The notes beneath the pieces are model-generated. The model ran no database searches, was not told the DNA's origin, and saw only the letters and a list, made by a program, of their open reading frames with translations. A stretch of DNA of 64,000 bases from Antedon mediterranea (Eukaryota; Echinodermata; Crinoidea; Comatulida; Antedonidae). The stretch is from the NCBI RefSeq assembly GCF_964355755.1, contig NC_092680.1, positions 2,705,001 through 2,769,000 of the forward strand, written 5' to 3'. Numbering within the stretch: position 1 is the first letter of the stretch; the number at the start of each line of letters is the position of its first letter. Positions 24,906-36,624 of the stretch are shown here, in pieces. Position numbers and translations under genes: made by a program.

Positions 24906-25434
24906 AAGAGATTTATACTGTATCATGACATTGCATGTGAATAAATACGAATTAACAAAAACATTATGTATACATTATAACATACTATTATTGAATTAAA
25001 CGAACATGAATAATGTATCTAAATATGTTTCTACTAAGATAAGCACACAAAGATCAATATTTTACCGACCAATAGATTTATAGTTATTTCTCTTAACTCC
25101 GTTAACATTCAGGTAATTCATGCTAATAGTCATATGTATTCAAATTCATAAGATGAGTTTACGACAGCGATATGAGAAATAGTGGGCGTGGCTCTATCGG
25201 CTGTTTACATTAATAGTGCATGGATACACAAATTATGATAGAAAAACGACAGACGTATTAAACATCTAATTAAACAACGTTGGATCCATGAACGTATAGT
25301 TGGAAAAGACTGTATATTCTCCGACACAAATTAATAGTCGAAGACGTGAATTTGATATTTTGTGCTGTAAACTCTAAGCCTCTGTTTCTAGTGTCTGACG
25401 ACGTACGTCATCAGGAGGACTGGGTGTGTTGGAC

Positions 25435-28235
25435 ATGACGACGATAGCGGCTGATTACCAGGCTAAAGCCGACAAATTATGTCAAACAGTCGACGATCTA
25501 ATGACAAGAGAAAATTGGGAGGTTGTAGAGGATAAGGTACGTATATGTTCACTCGTCAGTGATATGAGATCAGTAGATATTATGATGATCTATGGAAATG
25601 ATTATGATGATAATGATGGTGATGTTGATGATGCTGACGATGATGATGTCATGATAATAGTGAGGATGATGATGATGATCATAATAAGGGTAATGAGGAT
25701 GATGATTCTGCTGATGATGTCATGATACATAGTGATGATAATGAGGGTGATGACAATGATGGTGAGGATGATGGTGATGTTGATGATGCTGACGATGATG
25801 ATGTCATGATAATAGTGAGGATGATGATGATGATAATGAGGGTGATGAGGATGATGATGCTGATGACGATGATGTCATGATAATGTGAGGATGATGATGA
25901 TAATGAGGGTGATGATTATGATGGTGACGCTGCTGATGATGATGTCATGTTAATGGTGATGATGATAATGATGATAGTGAGGGTGATGACGATGGTGATG
26001 CTTCTGATGATGATTTTATATAGTAGGTATAGTATAGTAATGATAATGAGGATGATGTTTATGAGGATTGTGATTATGATGATGATGGTGATAATGTCAT
26101 GATGATAAGGTCATGTTTTAAATTGTTATTGATTTTATTTAACAGAATGGTGTTCTTATTGAGCGAATGAATTCTTCAAATTATGATGGCTACATGTAAG
26201 TATCTATGTTATAGTGTACTATATTGTTAATGTGAATGCTAAAATAGCTATTCATAGCCCGCATGATATGCTCGTGTTTTTTTCGTGTAAAGTTGAACTC
26301 GCGATGCAATTATAGATTAGTTATAAAACAATAAAGAAAAAAAAATCCCTTTAAAGCTATCTATTTCGTTTGTATAGTGAAATATGTTGGTGTGAAAATA
26401 AATACTCTAACGATATTTTATTTACTCTAGGTTCAAGATGACTTTTACGACAGATATGTCTATGAATGATTTTATGCTAGTAACCCAGCCGAGGGTGCTT
26501 GGAGGGGAGAGAGAAAAATGGGATACTGAAATGAAAAAGGTATCCATGGTAGAGGAAGTTACAGAGGTAATAAACACTGATATTTTTAAACAAAAATGAT
26601 GATGATGATAATGATGATGATGATGATGATAATGATGATGATGATAATGATGTATGATGAATGATGATGATGATGATAATGATGATGATAATGATGATGA
26701 TGATGATGTATGATGATGATCATGATGATGATGATGATTACGATGATAATCATGATAATAATGATGATAATAATAATGATGATGCTTTACATGCATATGA
26801 CGACGATAAAAACTGTGATTACAACGACAACATATTGATGACGAAACATGATCAATGACCAATGGAACATGTCGACAAACGGCATAAATAAAGTCATTTA
26901 ATGAATATAATTTGTTCTATTGTTAAAACTAGAATCTTAAAATTATTCGACAAGAGACGAATAAATTTGGTGTCGGTCTAGTTTCACCAAGAGAGTTCGT
27001 TGTGATGGCGTACAAGAAGACCATTCCAGAATCAAACACTTTAGTTCACGTGATGGAATCAGTAGAACATAATGAGTGTTCGGAAAAAGAAGACATCATT
27101 AGGGCGACCCGCTACCCTACTGGCATGCACATGTCAGTTGTTGATAATGGGTAAGTCGCTCGGTCATCTCTCTGTCTGGGTACCCTTCATGAAACGTCAC
27201 GAAATTAACATGAATATTCATTATGATGTGTGACGTAAGAATTTATCTAATTACAATTTAGGCCTTATTTATTTACTGCACATGTCAGTGGTTGATAATG
27301 GGTAAGTCTGTCGGTCATCTCTCTGTCTGGGTACCCTTCATGAAACGTCACGAAATTAACATGAATATTCATTATGATGTGTGACGTAAGAATTTATCTA
27401 ATTACAATTTAGGCCTTATTTATTTACTGCACATGTCAGTGGTTGATAATGGGTAAGTCTGTCCGGTCATCTCAGTCTTGGGACTCCTCATGAGACGTCA
27501 CAAAATAAACATGAATACTCATTATGAAGTGTGACGTAAGAATTGATCTAATTACAATTTAGGCCTTATTTATTTACTGCACATGTCAGTGGTTGATAAT
27601 GGGTAAGTCTGTCGGTCATCTCAGTCTGGGGACTCCTCATGAAATATCACAACTTACACATGAATATTCATTACGGAGTGTGACGTAAGGTGTGCAGATG
27701 GGTATATTGATAGCATTTCCATGCCATTAAATGACCCTTCAATAATCAATAAGTTAAAGTATCGGATTTCAAAAAAACACATTTGTTATCTTCTGTTATT
27801 ATTATGTTATAGGTCACTTACTACAGTAAAACTATTTTACATTTTTTAATTATTATTAGTACAAATGACTCCCCATGTGTATTTTGAAATATAAAAACAT
27901 GAAATGAAATCATTTTTATTATGATTCTGTATTTCTTTTTTTGCTTTTTTTGGTCTTCTGCGTTCTTTTTGTTGTTGTTTTAGTTGTTGACATTATCATA
28001 TTATCAAAGAAGAACATTTTTACTTGAAATGAAAGAGAATTAATTTGTTTCTCTAGCTTCTCTTTTTTTCTCTTTTAACAGTGGGACATCGTCTTTGAAA
28101 GTGGTTCAACTAAGTCAGGTGGACATGGGTGGACTTATTCCAATGTCTTTCTTCACGACACTTCTACCATTTATGGTCGTTGGCTTTCCAGAAGATCTAC
28201 GAAAATATCTAAAGATTATAAAGGGTCAAGCTTAA
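25435..28235 (+). CDS. START-domain lipid-transfer protein (STARD4/5/6-like size)
   Basis: Five coding exons: 25435-25536, 26146-26195, 26431-26566, 26933-27150, 28082-28235; 219 residues, almost entirely one START domain. Recognisable features are WEVVEDKNGVLIERM near the N-terminus, the VSPREFVVMAYKK segment (about 125-137) that aligns with the SPRDFV block of STARD4/5, a HVMESVEHNEC segment, and a C-terminal amphipathic helix with PEDLRKYLKIIKG that closes the pocket in this fold. START proteins bind a single sterol or lipid and move it between membranes in the cytosol. No targeting peptide or membrane segment is seen. The ATG at 25435 is the first in frame and gives the family's usual length (205-220). 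Introns 1 and 3 are filled by GAT-type microsatellites and intron 4 opens with a tandem array that copies the exon 4 splice donor. Which STARD member this is cannot be decided by eye. Confidence 0.87.
25570..26105. repeat. GAT/ATGATG microsatellite-rich stretch in START intron 1
   Basis: Degenerate (GAT)n with recurring longer blocks, such as GATGATGTCATGATAATAG at about 25647, 25798 and 25870, so a higher-order unit of roughly 70-150 bp has also been duplicated. Acidic or His-rich ORFs through it are artefacts. Confidence 0.85.
26597..26785. repeat. (ATG)n microsatellite in START intron 3
   Basis: Nearly pure ATGATGATG with occasional AATG. The reverse frame reads poly-His and poly-Ser and is not a gene. 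Confidence 0.9.
27127..27690. repeat. 151-bp tandem array duplicating the START exon 4 donor
   Basis: Four copies. Each starts with CACATGTCAG(T/G)(G/T)GTTGATAATGG followed by GTAAGTC: the last bases of exon 4 plus its 5' splice site. Donor positions are 27151 (authentic), 27302, 27453 and 27603. The following 100-odd bases of intron are also repeated and slightly diverged; the last copy is truncated. Confidence 0.9.
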
Positions 28236-28937
28236 ATCATGCTAGATGCTATGTGATGTGGTGCATGTAGGAGACTACAAACTACGCTGCAGTCCCAACG
28301 TTTGTTGTAGACCTAGTAGGCCTAGGCATGGGCCTGAAGAGGCCTTACACTTTGATATTTTCTCGCTTCATCAATTATTTGCTAGCCTATAAATGATGGT
28401 AATCTAAAGTCTAAATCCAAACCTCGTGTTTCAATAGGCCTGGAGTGATCAATATATTAAAGTTTAACTTCTCTTTATTACGTGTACTCATAAGAGCACC
28501 GTCCGATACTGTTGCAAGTTAGCGTCATGTTTAAAATGAAAAAAAAAATCTTTTTTTTTTCAAAACTGTTTTAACACTTTTAGCCATACTAATACTAGTT
28601 TAAAATAAATATCCAGTCCGAACACCAATGTACCATTTCACAGTTATCGGTACTCATCGAATAGCTATGATTAAAGCTATTGTTTCGGGCAAACCCTTGA
28701 TTAATGTTGGTGTTACTTGGAATATACGTTATATAATATACAATTCATTCTTTATTGTCAAAATATATTATTGCTTGGATTTTGCTAAAAAAATATAGTG
28801 GAGTTGTATATCGTCTTTTAAAACACTTAAAATACACTGCCAAAATAGAACTTGAAGTTGACTGTGAATATAACAATACGTAAGAATTAATGTTTAATTC
28901 ATTATTACAATGACGTACAAAGAAGTTTGAAGGCATT

Positions 28938-29102
28938 ATGCTTGGTTCCCACTAGAGAGGCGAAACACAATGACGTAACGCAACGTAAGGGATTTGGCCA
29001 ATCACAAGTGATATATTATTCGAAGCTGTCGCTTGTCATTGGTCAGCTCTTGCGTTGCGTCTATGTCCTTGCGTTCGTACGTCTACTAGTGGGAACCAAC
29101 TA
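28938..29102. mobile_element. MITE-like element, family B (B1), copy 9
   Basis: Left end ATGCTTGGTTCCCACTAGAG, right end CTAGTGGGAACCAACTAAG, interior CCAATCACAAGTG and ATTGGTCAGCTC. Confidence 0.75.
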
Positions 29103-29249
29103 AGAGATTCCTTATCTATAAAAATAATCCATAATTTAATCGGCTATTAATTTAGCTAAGTTTGTAAATATGTTATTTACGTTTTTTATATACAAGTTTA
29201 TTCACTGTTTATATAGTTTAACGCTTCAAACATTCCAGATGTTTTACTT

Positions 29250-29490
29250 GATTACTGATTACTATTATCGATTACTATTGATTGGTTGCTATTGATTAAT
29301 ATTTATTGATTACTATTGATTGGTTGCTTGCTATTGATTACTATTTATTTATTACTATTGATTGGTTGCCATGGATTACTATATTGATTACTATTGATTG
29401 GTTGCTTGCTATTGATTACTATTTATTTATTACTATTGATTGGTTGCTATTGATTAATATATTGATTACTATTGATTAGCATTTTGTACA
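29250..29490. repeat. Degenerate tandem repeat of TTGATTACTATTGATTGGTTGC
   Basis: Short units (GATTACTATT, GATTGGTTGC, GATTAATATT) arranged in a roughly 55-70-bp higher-order period, repeated about four times. Confidence 0.8.
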
Positions 29491-30018
29491 TTTTTTATTC
29501 GTTTCTAGTTATCGTATATATTATCGTATTATATTACATAAACCAAAAAGGCCTAATATAAATGTTTCATATAGCTTATTTTATTGGTATTTATTATTTT
29601 ATTGTAAATTAAATTTCTTAATATATTAATTATTTTGCTATGGTTAGTTGGGGAATCGGTTGATGGGCAGTGGGCAGTGTGAAAGCTCCGTTTGAAACGT
29701 GTCTCATTAATTAATCAGAATGAACAATTTAATTCTAAAATTTGTATACAGTAATATATTTTAACTGTAATGTAGCCCTGTTGATTAGTTTATGGAAGCA
29801 TAATTATTGTAGACGTGTGCTTTTGCATAGTAAAAAACTGTGGCTATACGTATTAGCCGATATCTTGTTCCAAAGCTTTTTTTTGCTTCATGATACCGTT
29901 TTTTGAATACAATAAAAGAGAATGTATTAACCATTTGGTTTTTTACTGTTGTAAAGATAATTATATATCTGGAAAAACCTCGTACTGAAATATTATAATT
30001 TGTACTGTGCTTTTTCAG

Positions 30019-30130
30019 CCAATGAAGCCATCGTTTAGATAAAACTTATCAACGCCTACTCGCCATAGTATGGCGTTTGTAATTGGTCTACATTCCCGCT
30101 TGCGATACCGCCATTTTGGAATAATACAAA
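30019..30130 (+). promoter_or_regulatory. Candidate DEK proximal promoter: two CCAAT boxes and YY1-like sites
   Basis: CCAAT at 30019-30023, inverted CCAAT (ATTGG) at 30082-30086, and a strong YY1-type CCGCCATTTTGG at 30118-30129. Between them lies a short palindrome CGCCATAGTATGGCG (30061-30075) whose two arms each carry the ATGGCG core. The DEK ATG is at 30184. NF-Y and YY1 have been reported to control the human DEK promoter; that recollection is from memory. Site function here is inferred. Confidence 0.5.
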
Positions 30131-30183
30131 AGTCTTCAACGTGTGTTTTCGGTATTAATTGAAGTGTGTATAAAAATCTAGAT

Positions 30184-33100
30184 ATGGCTGACGAGGATAA
30201 TTCTACTAGTATCAAGGTTTGTTGGAAATTTAGAGAACATGTATTTATAGTAGTTAGCCATTTTCGTACATGAATTTCCAATTGTTAAACATGTTTTTGG
30301 CTGTGCGTGTCCCTCTAGCCGGCTGCATGTTGTTTTCGTCGACGGGCGGACAAGTAAGTTTGCACCGGGTACGCTGGTGGCGTACAGAGAGTAATCATAG
30401 GCTAGCCTCTAGTCACTAGTGGTACTTTATTAATATTATGAATCCGAGAATTGAATTGGCTATATTAATGCTAATATGGGATCCAAGCTACGATTGCCTA
30501 CGCATTATGGTTATTTAATATTTAATATAATTTTATTATTGATTTTATTTTTAATTTTATTTGGGTTTATTTAGAGAAAGAGGCTACTAGGCCTATATAG
30601 GCTAGTACTATCTAGTAAAAAAAGCCTATTCCATAGCATAGCCTACTGTAGTAGTAGCCAAACTAGGCTAGATCTACATATAGTTATGTAATTGTAGTGT
30701 AGGCCGAGTTTTGTAATGACATTTAATTTGTTGGCAAAAAATGTCATAGGCCTATTTATTTAATTTTTTTATTATATTACTTAGGTTGATGAAATCAAAT
30801 CACAAAATACAACTGATTTAAAAACAAATGGTGAAAATCCAGAAAAAGTTGTTACAAAGTCACCAGTAAAACAGTCGCCCATCAAACAAACGTCAGAAGC
30901 ATCAAAAGAGATACAATCAGAGCGGCATAAAGAAGAAGAAATACGAGATAAAGATAAAATGGAGGACCAGAATGTTGAGGAGGAAGAGGATGAAGAAAGT
31001 GACAGTGATGAAGAACTTCCATGTAACATTCATTTTATTGTACATTTTTTTAATAAAGAAACTTAAAGATGTATTGTTTCCCAAAATCATAAAAAAATTA
31101 AGTGAAGTCAGACTTTGAATAGGCCATTTTGCAGTGTTCAGGAAAAAAACGGAAACAAATTATGATTTCACTAAAACAACATAAACAGATTATTTTGTTT
31201 AATTTTCATAACAAAATAAATATGAATGAAAAGGAGGAAATGATCCTTGGCTAACCAGCTAGCTAGTTTCAAATTTGTTTAAGTAGCAATTGAACTGGAT
31301 GTATTGTACAGTATTGTTTTTATCTTGTGTTCAACAAAACATATTTTTTTGGTATTTCTAGTGGGATCTCTTGAAGGACCAGTCCAGATATTGGAAGGAA
31401 AACGAGAAAGAAAGAAAGTTGAGCGTTTAAGTTTAGAACAGAAAGAAACGACAGAAAAAAAGAAATTTGAAATAGTTGACGGCCAAGGGACAAAACTAGG
31501 TGAAATGGAAAGAGGTTAGTAAAACAGTGTGATGTGCCCATATATGGACGTGATGATGTCATATCACTACCATATTTGGGAATATCACTACCATATTTGG
31601 GCACATCACACTTTTTTTTTCTCAAAAACTAGTTTGATAGTGTAGACAGAGCTTAACATTGTGGCTAGCTTGATTTTGTAATTGCCAAATGTACATTAAA
31701 TCAGTTTTCTTACTTGGACGAGGTTACCAACATTATAGTTTGTCTGTAAAACCACTTTTCAAATTTGTTCATTGTTAGGTTGTCTTGCAGTGTTGCTATC
31801 AATGTGTACTGTATTTATACTAGAATAGTTTATTTTTTAAGCAGGCTAGCAAAATGGTAGAGAACTAGTCTATTACATACAGTACCTACTGTAGCTTACC
31901 TGGATAAACCAATATTAGCCCTTCTCTATGGAGTGAGAGAACAATATGAATACTTGTTCATTGAACGCCCCCTACTTAAACCCTACTTATTTATGTATTA
32001 CAGAAGATTAATTTGACTTATTTTTTTACAGTTGAAATGATCTTGGGAAAGACAAATGCAGATCAGTTGAAGCTATTCTACAGATTTTTATTTGGTAAAA
32101 CAGGCAAGGTAATATATAGTACCACACATTACTTATTGATAAATTTCATATTGGTCATTATTGCAAAATTTATCATAATATAACGTAGCCCGAAGGCTAA
32201 AACAACAATATTTACATAATTGATAAAGCATTATACAAGTATATAAAACATCAAAGTTAAGAAGCCATACCATACAAAAAATAAGCTAAAATTTGGGAGC
32301 ATGTCAATAATATTATACTGCATTTATTATATTTTGCTCTTTAACCTTTTTATGCAGTTAAATTTGTTTCAGTAATCAGTAATTTTTATTCTAACAACCT
32401 CTATAAAGCACACTTATTGTCCACTTGTCTAGCTAGGCTAGGCCTGCTATTGTGGCCTACAGTATCACTCACTCAGCATCATAGCCTATGGTAGTAGTAG
32501 TAGTAGTAGTAGGCCTAGCTAATGTACACTATGTAACAAACAATCGTATGATTTTCTTAATTTATGTGTCTTTATTCAGAGGTTTCGAATAAATAAACTT
32601 GATTTTTAAGCACTATACATATTTGATTTAACCCAATGTTTAAAAAAAAGTCTTTAAATGAATGGACCTTTTATAGATGTTTAATTTTTCTTTAGCTAAC
32701 AGAAATAAAGAAACACATTCGACTCTTTTCTGGATTCAATTTTATTGAGGACGATTCTGAATATAACAAAAAAGAACAGTACCTTGTGCGGTAAGTTTGA
32801 CTTTTGCTACTTTTTCCCCCCGAAAAATCAATGAAGCATGTAGTGTTGAAATTGAAATCATACATCAAATATTTATTAGGAACTAGATGCATTTATTAAA
32901 CTTTACTTGTTTACCTAGTGATATGAGAATATTTACTAACATTACAATTAGATGTATTTCTTTAATTGATTAATATTTTAAATAATTATTATTATTATTA
33001 TTCACTTTTATTTCAAATATCAAAAAATTGACCAAAATTACAACTCGTGGCTAAGAGCCAAATTGCGTGTAAAATATATGTCATATCAAAAATATAAATA

Positions 33101-36100
33101 TATATAAAAAAATATGAAAAAAAAAAAAAAAAAACAACAAAGAAGGGGAGAGCAGTCGCAAACTAGCAGGGGAGAAAATTAAGAATTCAGTAATTTGATG
33201 AAGTAGGGTATAGGGCTATTGGTAAATCTGGATGTTTTAGACGCTAGCTGGGTAATTTTGTTTTTATTTCTTAAATTCCTACCATGACAGCTATGTCTGG
33301 TCGGTGGGATTAAATCAGCTGTTTGTTTAATTTTGGGGAGATACTCAGCGAACTTGCGACAATGCTCCACCCTTCTTTGAGCCAAAGTCTCTAATTTAAG
33401 AAATTCAAGGGCACCAGAGTAAGAAAAGTAATCATTGCCTAACATTATACGGCAAGCCCTCTTTTGAACATTTTCAATACAATCGCTTAATCTACTAGAC
33501 AGGCCAGAATGCCAAACAACATCAGCATACTCAACAACTGGTCTAATGTAACCACAAAAGGTCAATTTAAGCTCTTCAATGTTAAAACCAAATCGTTTTA
33601 GTGATCGTAAAAAGAAAAGTTTCCTGGAAGCTTTAGTGATGATGGAATCAAATAAATATTTATTTATAAGAAAAATACATCAAATTACCAAAGGCAATGT
33701 TAAAATACTAATAAAATATTGCGAACGTTTTGAAATATTAATGATTTTGTTTTGTGTATACATTTTCTTTGTTTAGCTTGACGATGACAGCATTAAGAGA
33801 CTTTTGCAGTTATCTTGATTTAGAACGAGGCGGTAACAAAGAGATAGTTATGAAAAGGATAATGGATTTCTGTCTGAACCCCACACCATCTGGTAAAAAA
33901 ATACCAAAAAGTAAGTATTGGTTCAAAACACAATAGTAGAACCATTCCTTTGTTACACCCTTTCCAGTGAAACGTACGAATATGATTTAACACTTCAGCT
34001 AACCAATATTAAGATGACACCCCTAGTTGTGTCCCAAATGTTTCCCCTTAATAGGGGTCCTACATCTGCCATAAGAGCAGAGGAAAAAATGGTTCCTCAA
34101 ATTATGTGTTGCTAATATATATGATAACCCTTCATATTTGACGATCTTCATGAAAAAAAATGTATTTCAGGTTTCCATTGGAAAATAAGATTTAAACAAA
34201 AATTATTTTCTTTATGTCGTTTTTCTAACTTTGGTTTATCAGTCAGAGGAAAAATGGCAAAAGGCTTCCTACTTTCTAGGAGTTTTATCAGATAATCTAT
34301 ATTGTTTTAACAACTCTTGTAGCATGACCACAGTGCTGATTTTGATAGTAATTGGTTTTTCTTTTTCTTTTAGAAAAGAAGGCTCAGAAACGAAAGCGTT
34401 TATCATCTGGCAAGGAGAAAGCTGAAAAGAAGCCCAAAAAACAGAAAAAAGAAAAACCAGCAAAGACAGCAGAAGTAGTAGATGATGGAGATGTTAGTGA
34501 TATCAGTAGTATAAGTAGTATTAGCAGTGACAGTGAAGATGAAGAGAAGCCAACAGAAATAAAGAAACCTGAAAAGGCAGCTAAAAAGGTGGATAGTGAG
34601 GATGAAGAAGAAGTTAAGGTATTTGAAGATGTAACATAATAGAAAATATTATTATTGTCTAAAGCTCTGTCTACACTATCAAACAAGTTTGACAAAAAAA
34701 AGTGTGATGTGCCCAAATATGGTAGTGATATGATATCAACATTCGTTGTTACATAAAGTTAGACAGAGCTTAAAAAATACTATATGTTTAATTTATTATT
34801 TTCTAACAGCATGGTTGACTGTACATCTAATGTAAAGTTTTCTATCAGCATAGTTGACTGTGTGCCTACTTCTCTGTCCCGATAGACATTAATAATATAT
34901 TTATGTTTTTTTGTATTTTCACTTTGCAGTCTCCTAAAAAGAAAAAGGCCAAAGAAATGCCAAAAAAACCTACAACTCCCAAGAAAAAGGAGAAAGTAGA
35001 GAAAAAGAAACCTAAAGAGGAAAAGAAGAAGTCGCCCAAGAAACTAGAGACGCCGAAGAAGTCAGCATCGCCAAAGAAAGCTAAGAAGGTCAAAAAGAAG
35101 GAAGTTGGTATGTACAGTGGGCATGTTTATATAATACAGTATATCCTCGAGTATAATCCCACCCCCTACTTTATGTCTGATTTCACAAACAGACATATCC
35201 CCAGGTATAGTCCCAGTATTGACTTTTTGTCTGGATGTAGGCCTCTCTCTAGCTAGTTCAAATGAGTTTTTACAAGAAATGCTTACCAATCATTTTTTTT
35301 CCTGAACCAGGCTTTCCCTGGGTATAGTCCCACCGATTGACAAAATGATTTACTGTCATTTCCTCGTCCTTTGGATGGGATGTAAAGGCGTTGGTCCTGT
35401 GTAAATATAGTGCACGTGAAACAGCTACTGTAGGTAAACTATTCAAAAGGAGTAGTGGGTTGTTTCCTAGTGTGCTGTAAATGCCTGTTTGTTGCCTTTC
35501 AAACACAAACTTAACTTTGTTAATTTAATTATCTCTTTTCAGTGTCTTCAGACTCGGATAGTTCTGACAGTGAGCCAATTATTAAGAAGAAGAAAGCACC
35601 AACAGTAAGTATGCAAATGAGACAGAATTTTTTTAGAAACAATTTATCTTTTGCGTTTTAGTTCATTCTTAGTTTTGATTAATAACAAACCTGACCCTTG
35701 TATGTTTAGGGAACTAGCAATGAAGTGGAGTTGGTGGTTATGATGCTTGGCTACCAATCTGAAGGTCCTGGGTTCAAATCCTGTCATATATCAGGATTTT
35801 TTATAATGATAAATTACAACTCCACTCCCAAAGACTTGTAATAAGACTTTGTTTATGTAGAGCATCTTGTGTATATGTGAACGGTATTGCCACCTTTAAG
35901 AAGGATAGTGAATAAATTTGATCATGGTTATCCTTGGAAATTTAGGCGGTAGAGCTCTGACAACCTATATTGTAGAAATGTTATTGTACATTTTTTAAAT
36001 ACAACTAATAATTTTCCAATGTATATTTTGATAGGATAGTGAACTGAAAATAAAAATAGAAACGCTATTAGAAAATGCCAATCTTGAAGAAATAACGATG

Positions 36101-36624
36101 AAGGCTTTTTGCAAGCAAGTGTATGCTGAGTATCCAGACTTTGATTTAAAACACAAGAAAGAGTTTATAAAGACAACAGTAAAGACTGTAAGTTTGTATT
36201 TAAAATAGATATTTCATTAAAGATGTATTGTTCCCCCAAAACATGAAAAATGAAGAATAATAAAAATCAGACTTTAAATAGGACATTTTGCAGTTTTAAT
36301 ATAATTATTCACTTCTGTAAAAAAAAAAAAAAATTATTATTTTACATGTAAAAAGACAAAGAAACAATTAATTTTAACCAAAAAAGATTGTCTGACAATT
36401 TAAGTATTTTTTGCTTTGAATTCAATTTTTTTTCAGGTAAATATTTTCTTTAAATCCAGTGTTTGGTCAAAGTGAAAAACTGTTATATGACATTAAAATC
36501 GCATATTCAACATAAAATGTAAAAAAAAAATTGTAGGGGGATAATATATCTTTAAGCAATTTTCAATATTTGTTTTATTACTCATTTGTTATACTTTTTA
36601 TTCTATTTGCAGATTGTATCATGA
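30184..36624 (+). CDS. DEK: DEK proto-oncogene-type chromatin protein
   Basis: Eleven coding exons: 30184-30216, 30785-31022, 31362-31514, 32032-32108, 32696-32790, 33777-33910, 34374-34618, 34930-35107, 35543-35604, 36035-36187, 36613-36624; 459 residues. An acidic N-terminus (EEEEDEESDSDEE, about 75-87) is followed by the conserved block GSLEGPVQILEGKRERKKVERL, here cited at about 92-113, then the SAP DNA-binding domain (about 200-236, LRDFCSYLDLERGGNKE). A very basic Lys-rich linker with acidic-Ser patches (about 244-400) leads to the C-terminal DEK domain (about 406-459), which has LLENANLEEITMKAFCKQVY and ends FIKTTVKTIVS. DEK binds and supercoils DNA and acts as a chromatin or histone-associated factor in the nucleus. 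The final exon adds only three codons and the stop. A variant poly(A) signal ATTAAA at 37901 would give a 3' UTR of about 1.3 kb. Introns carry many mobile-element fragments. Confidence 0.93.
30580..30720. repeat. AGGCCTA/CTAG-rich tract in DEK intron 1
   Basis: Dense short palindromes such as TAGGCCTATATAGGCTAG and CTAGGCTAGATC. Similar tracts sit in PSMA4 intron 1 (38455-38800) and KLF intron 1 (51440-51810), with a smaller one in DEK intron 4 (32430-32520). Confidence 0.6.
31063..31200. mobile_element. Family D MITE-like element, left part only
   Basis: In DEK intron 2. Starts TTAAAGATGTATTGTTTCCC and shares CAGACTTTGAATAGGCCATT with the complete copy at 36217-36555. The right end is not recognisable. 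Confidence 0.55.
31518..31655. mobile_element. MITE-like element, family A, copy 8, at a splice donor
   Basis: Begins within a few bases of the DEK exon 3 donor (31515, GTTAGT) at CAGTGTGATGTGCCCATATA; the left end is missing. The right end TTTGATAGTGTAGACAGAGC is intact. Confidence 0.75.
32975..33590 (-). pseudogene. 5'-truncated non-LTR retrotransposon, reverse transcriptase C-terminus
   Basis: Lies antisense in DEK intron 5. The reverse-strand frame 33565-33179 encodes 128 residues with the typical RT end: YIRPVVEYADVVWHSGL, IENVQKRACRIM, LETLAQRRVEHC and a final TNSPIPYFIKLLN. The reverse transcriptase core and endonuclease are absent. After the stop come about 200 bases of 3' region (carrying an internal homopolymer) and an (AAT)n tail near 32985-33001, as expected for target-primed insertion. 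Similar to CR1/jockey-type elements; the clade is not decided. Confidence 0.8.
34661..34773. mobile_element. MITE-like element, family A, copy 9
   Basis: In DEK intron 7. Left end AAAGCTCTGTCTACACTATC, right end TTAGACAGAGCTTAA; the interior is shortened. Confidence 0.8.
35722..35945 (+). mobile_element. tRNA-derived SINE in DEK intron 9
   Basis: A tRNA-like head has an A-box-like TGGTTATGATGCTTGG and a B-box GGTTCAAATCC (about 35771-35781). A non-tRNA body follows, ending AAGGATAGTGAATAAATTTG. The head cannot be folded as a functional tRNA with a normal acceptor stem, so it is called a SINE rather than a tRNA gene. Confidence 0.6.
36217..36555. mobile_element. MITE-like element, family D
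   Basis: In DEK intron 10. Terminal inverted repeats TTAAAGATGTATTGTTCCCC and, at the right, GGGGATAATATATCTTTAA; about 339 bp, no ORF, several A runs inside. Confidence 0.75.

Larger units (their letters stand above)
23505..25434. other. Intergenic region between divergent genes
   Basis: Upstream sequence of collagen-like gene 2 (minus) and the START-domain gene (plus). Holds a non-LTR-type 3' tail at about 24640-24750 and a family A element at 24766-24905. Nothing else recognisable; no core promoter motif could be assigned with confidence. Confidence 0.5.
28236..30183. other. Intergenic: START gene 3' flank and DEK upstream region
   Basis: Candidate poly(A) signal AATAAA near 28604, a family B element (28938-29102), the TTGATTACTATTGATTGG array (29250-29490), AT-rich sequence, and the DEK promoter motifs at 30019-30130. 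No additional gene found. Confidence 0.5.

Noticed and set aside
26422-26862. Long minus-strand ORF rich in His and Ser
   Set aside because: It is the reverse reading of an (ATG)n microsatellite that runs into START exon 3.
34384-34716. 110-codon minus-strand ORF rich in Ser and Phe
   Set aside because: Antisense of the Lys/Glu-rich DEK exon 7.
35726-35800. Possible tRNA gene
   Set aside because: B-box is good, but no acceptor-stem pairing and a non-tRNA body follows; called a SINE.
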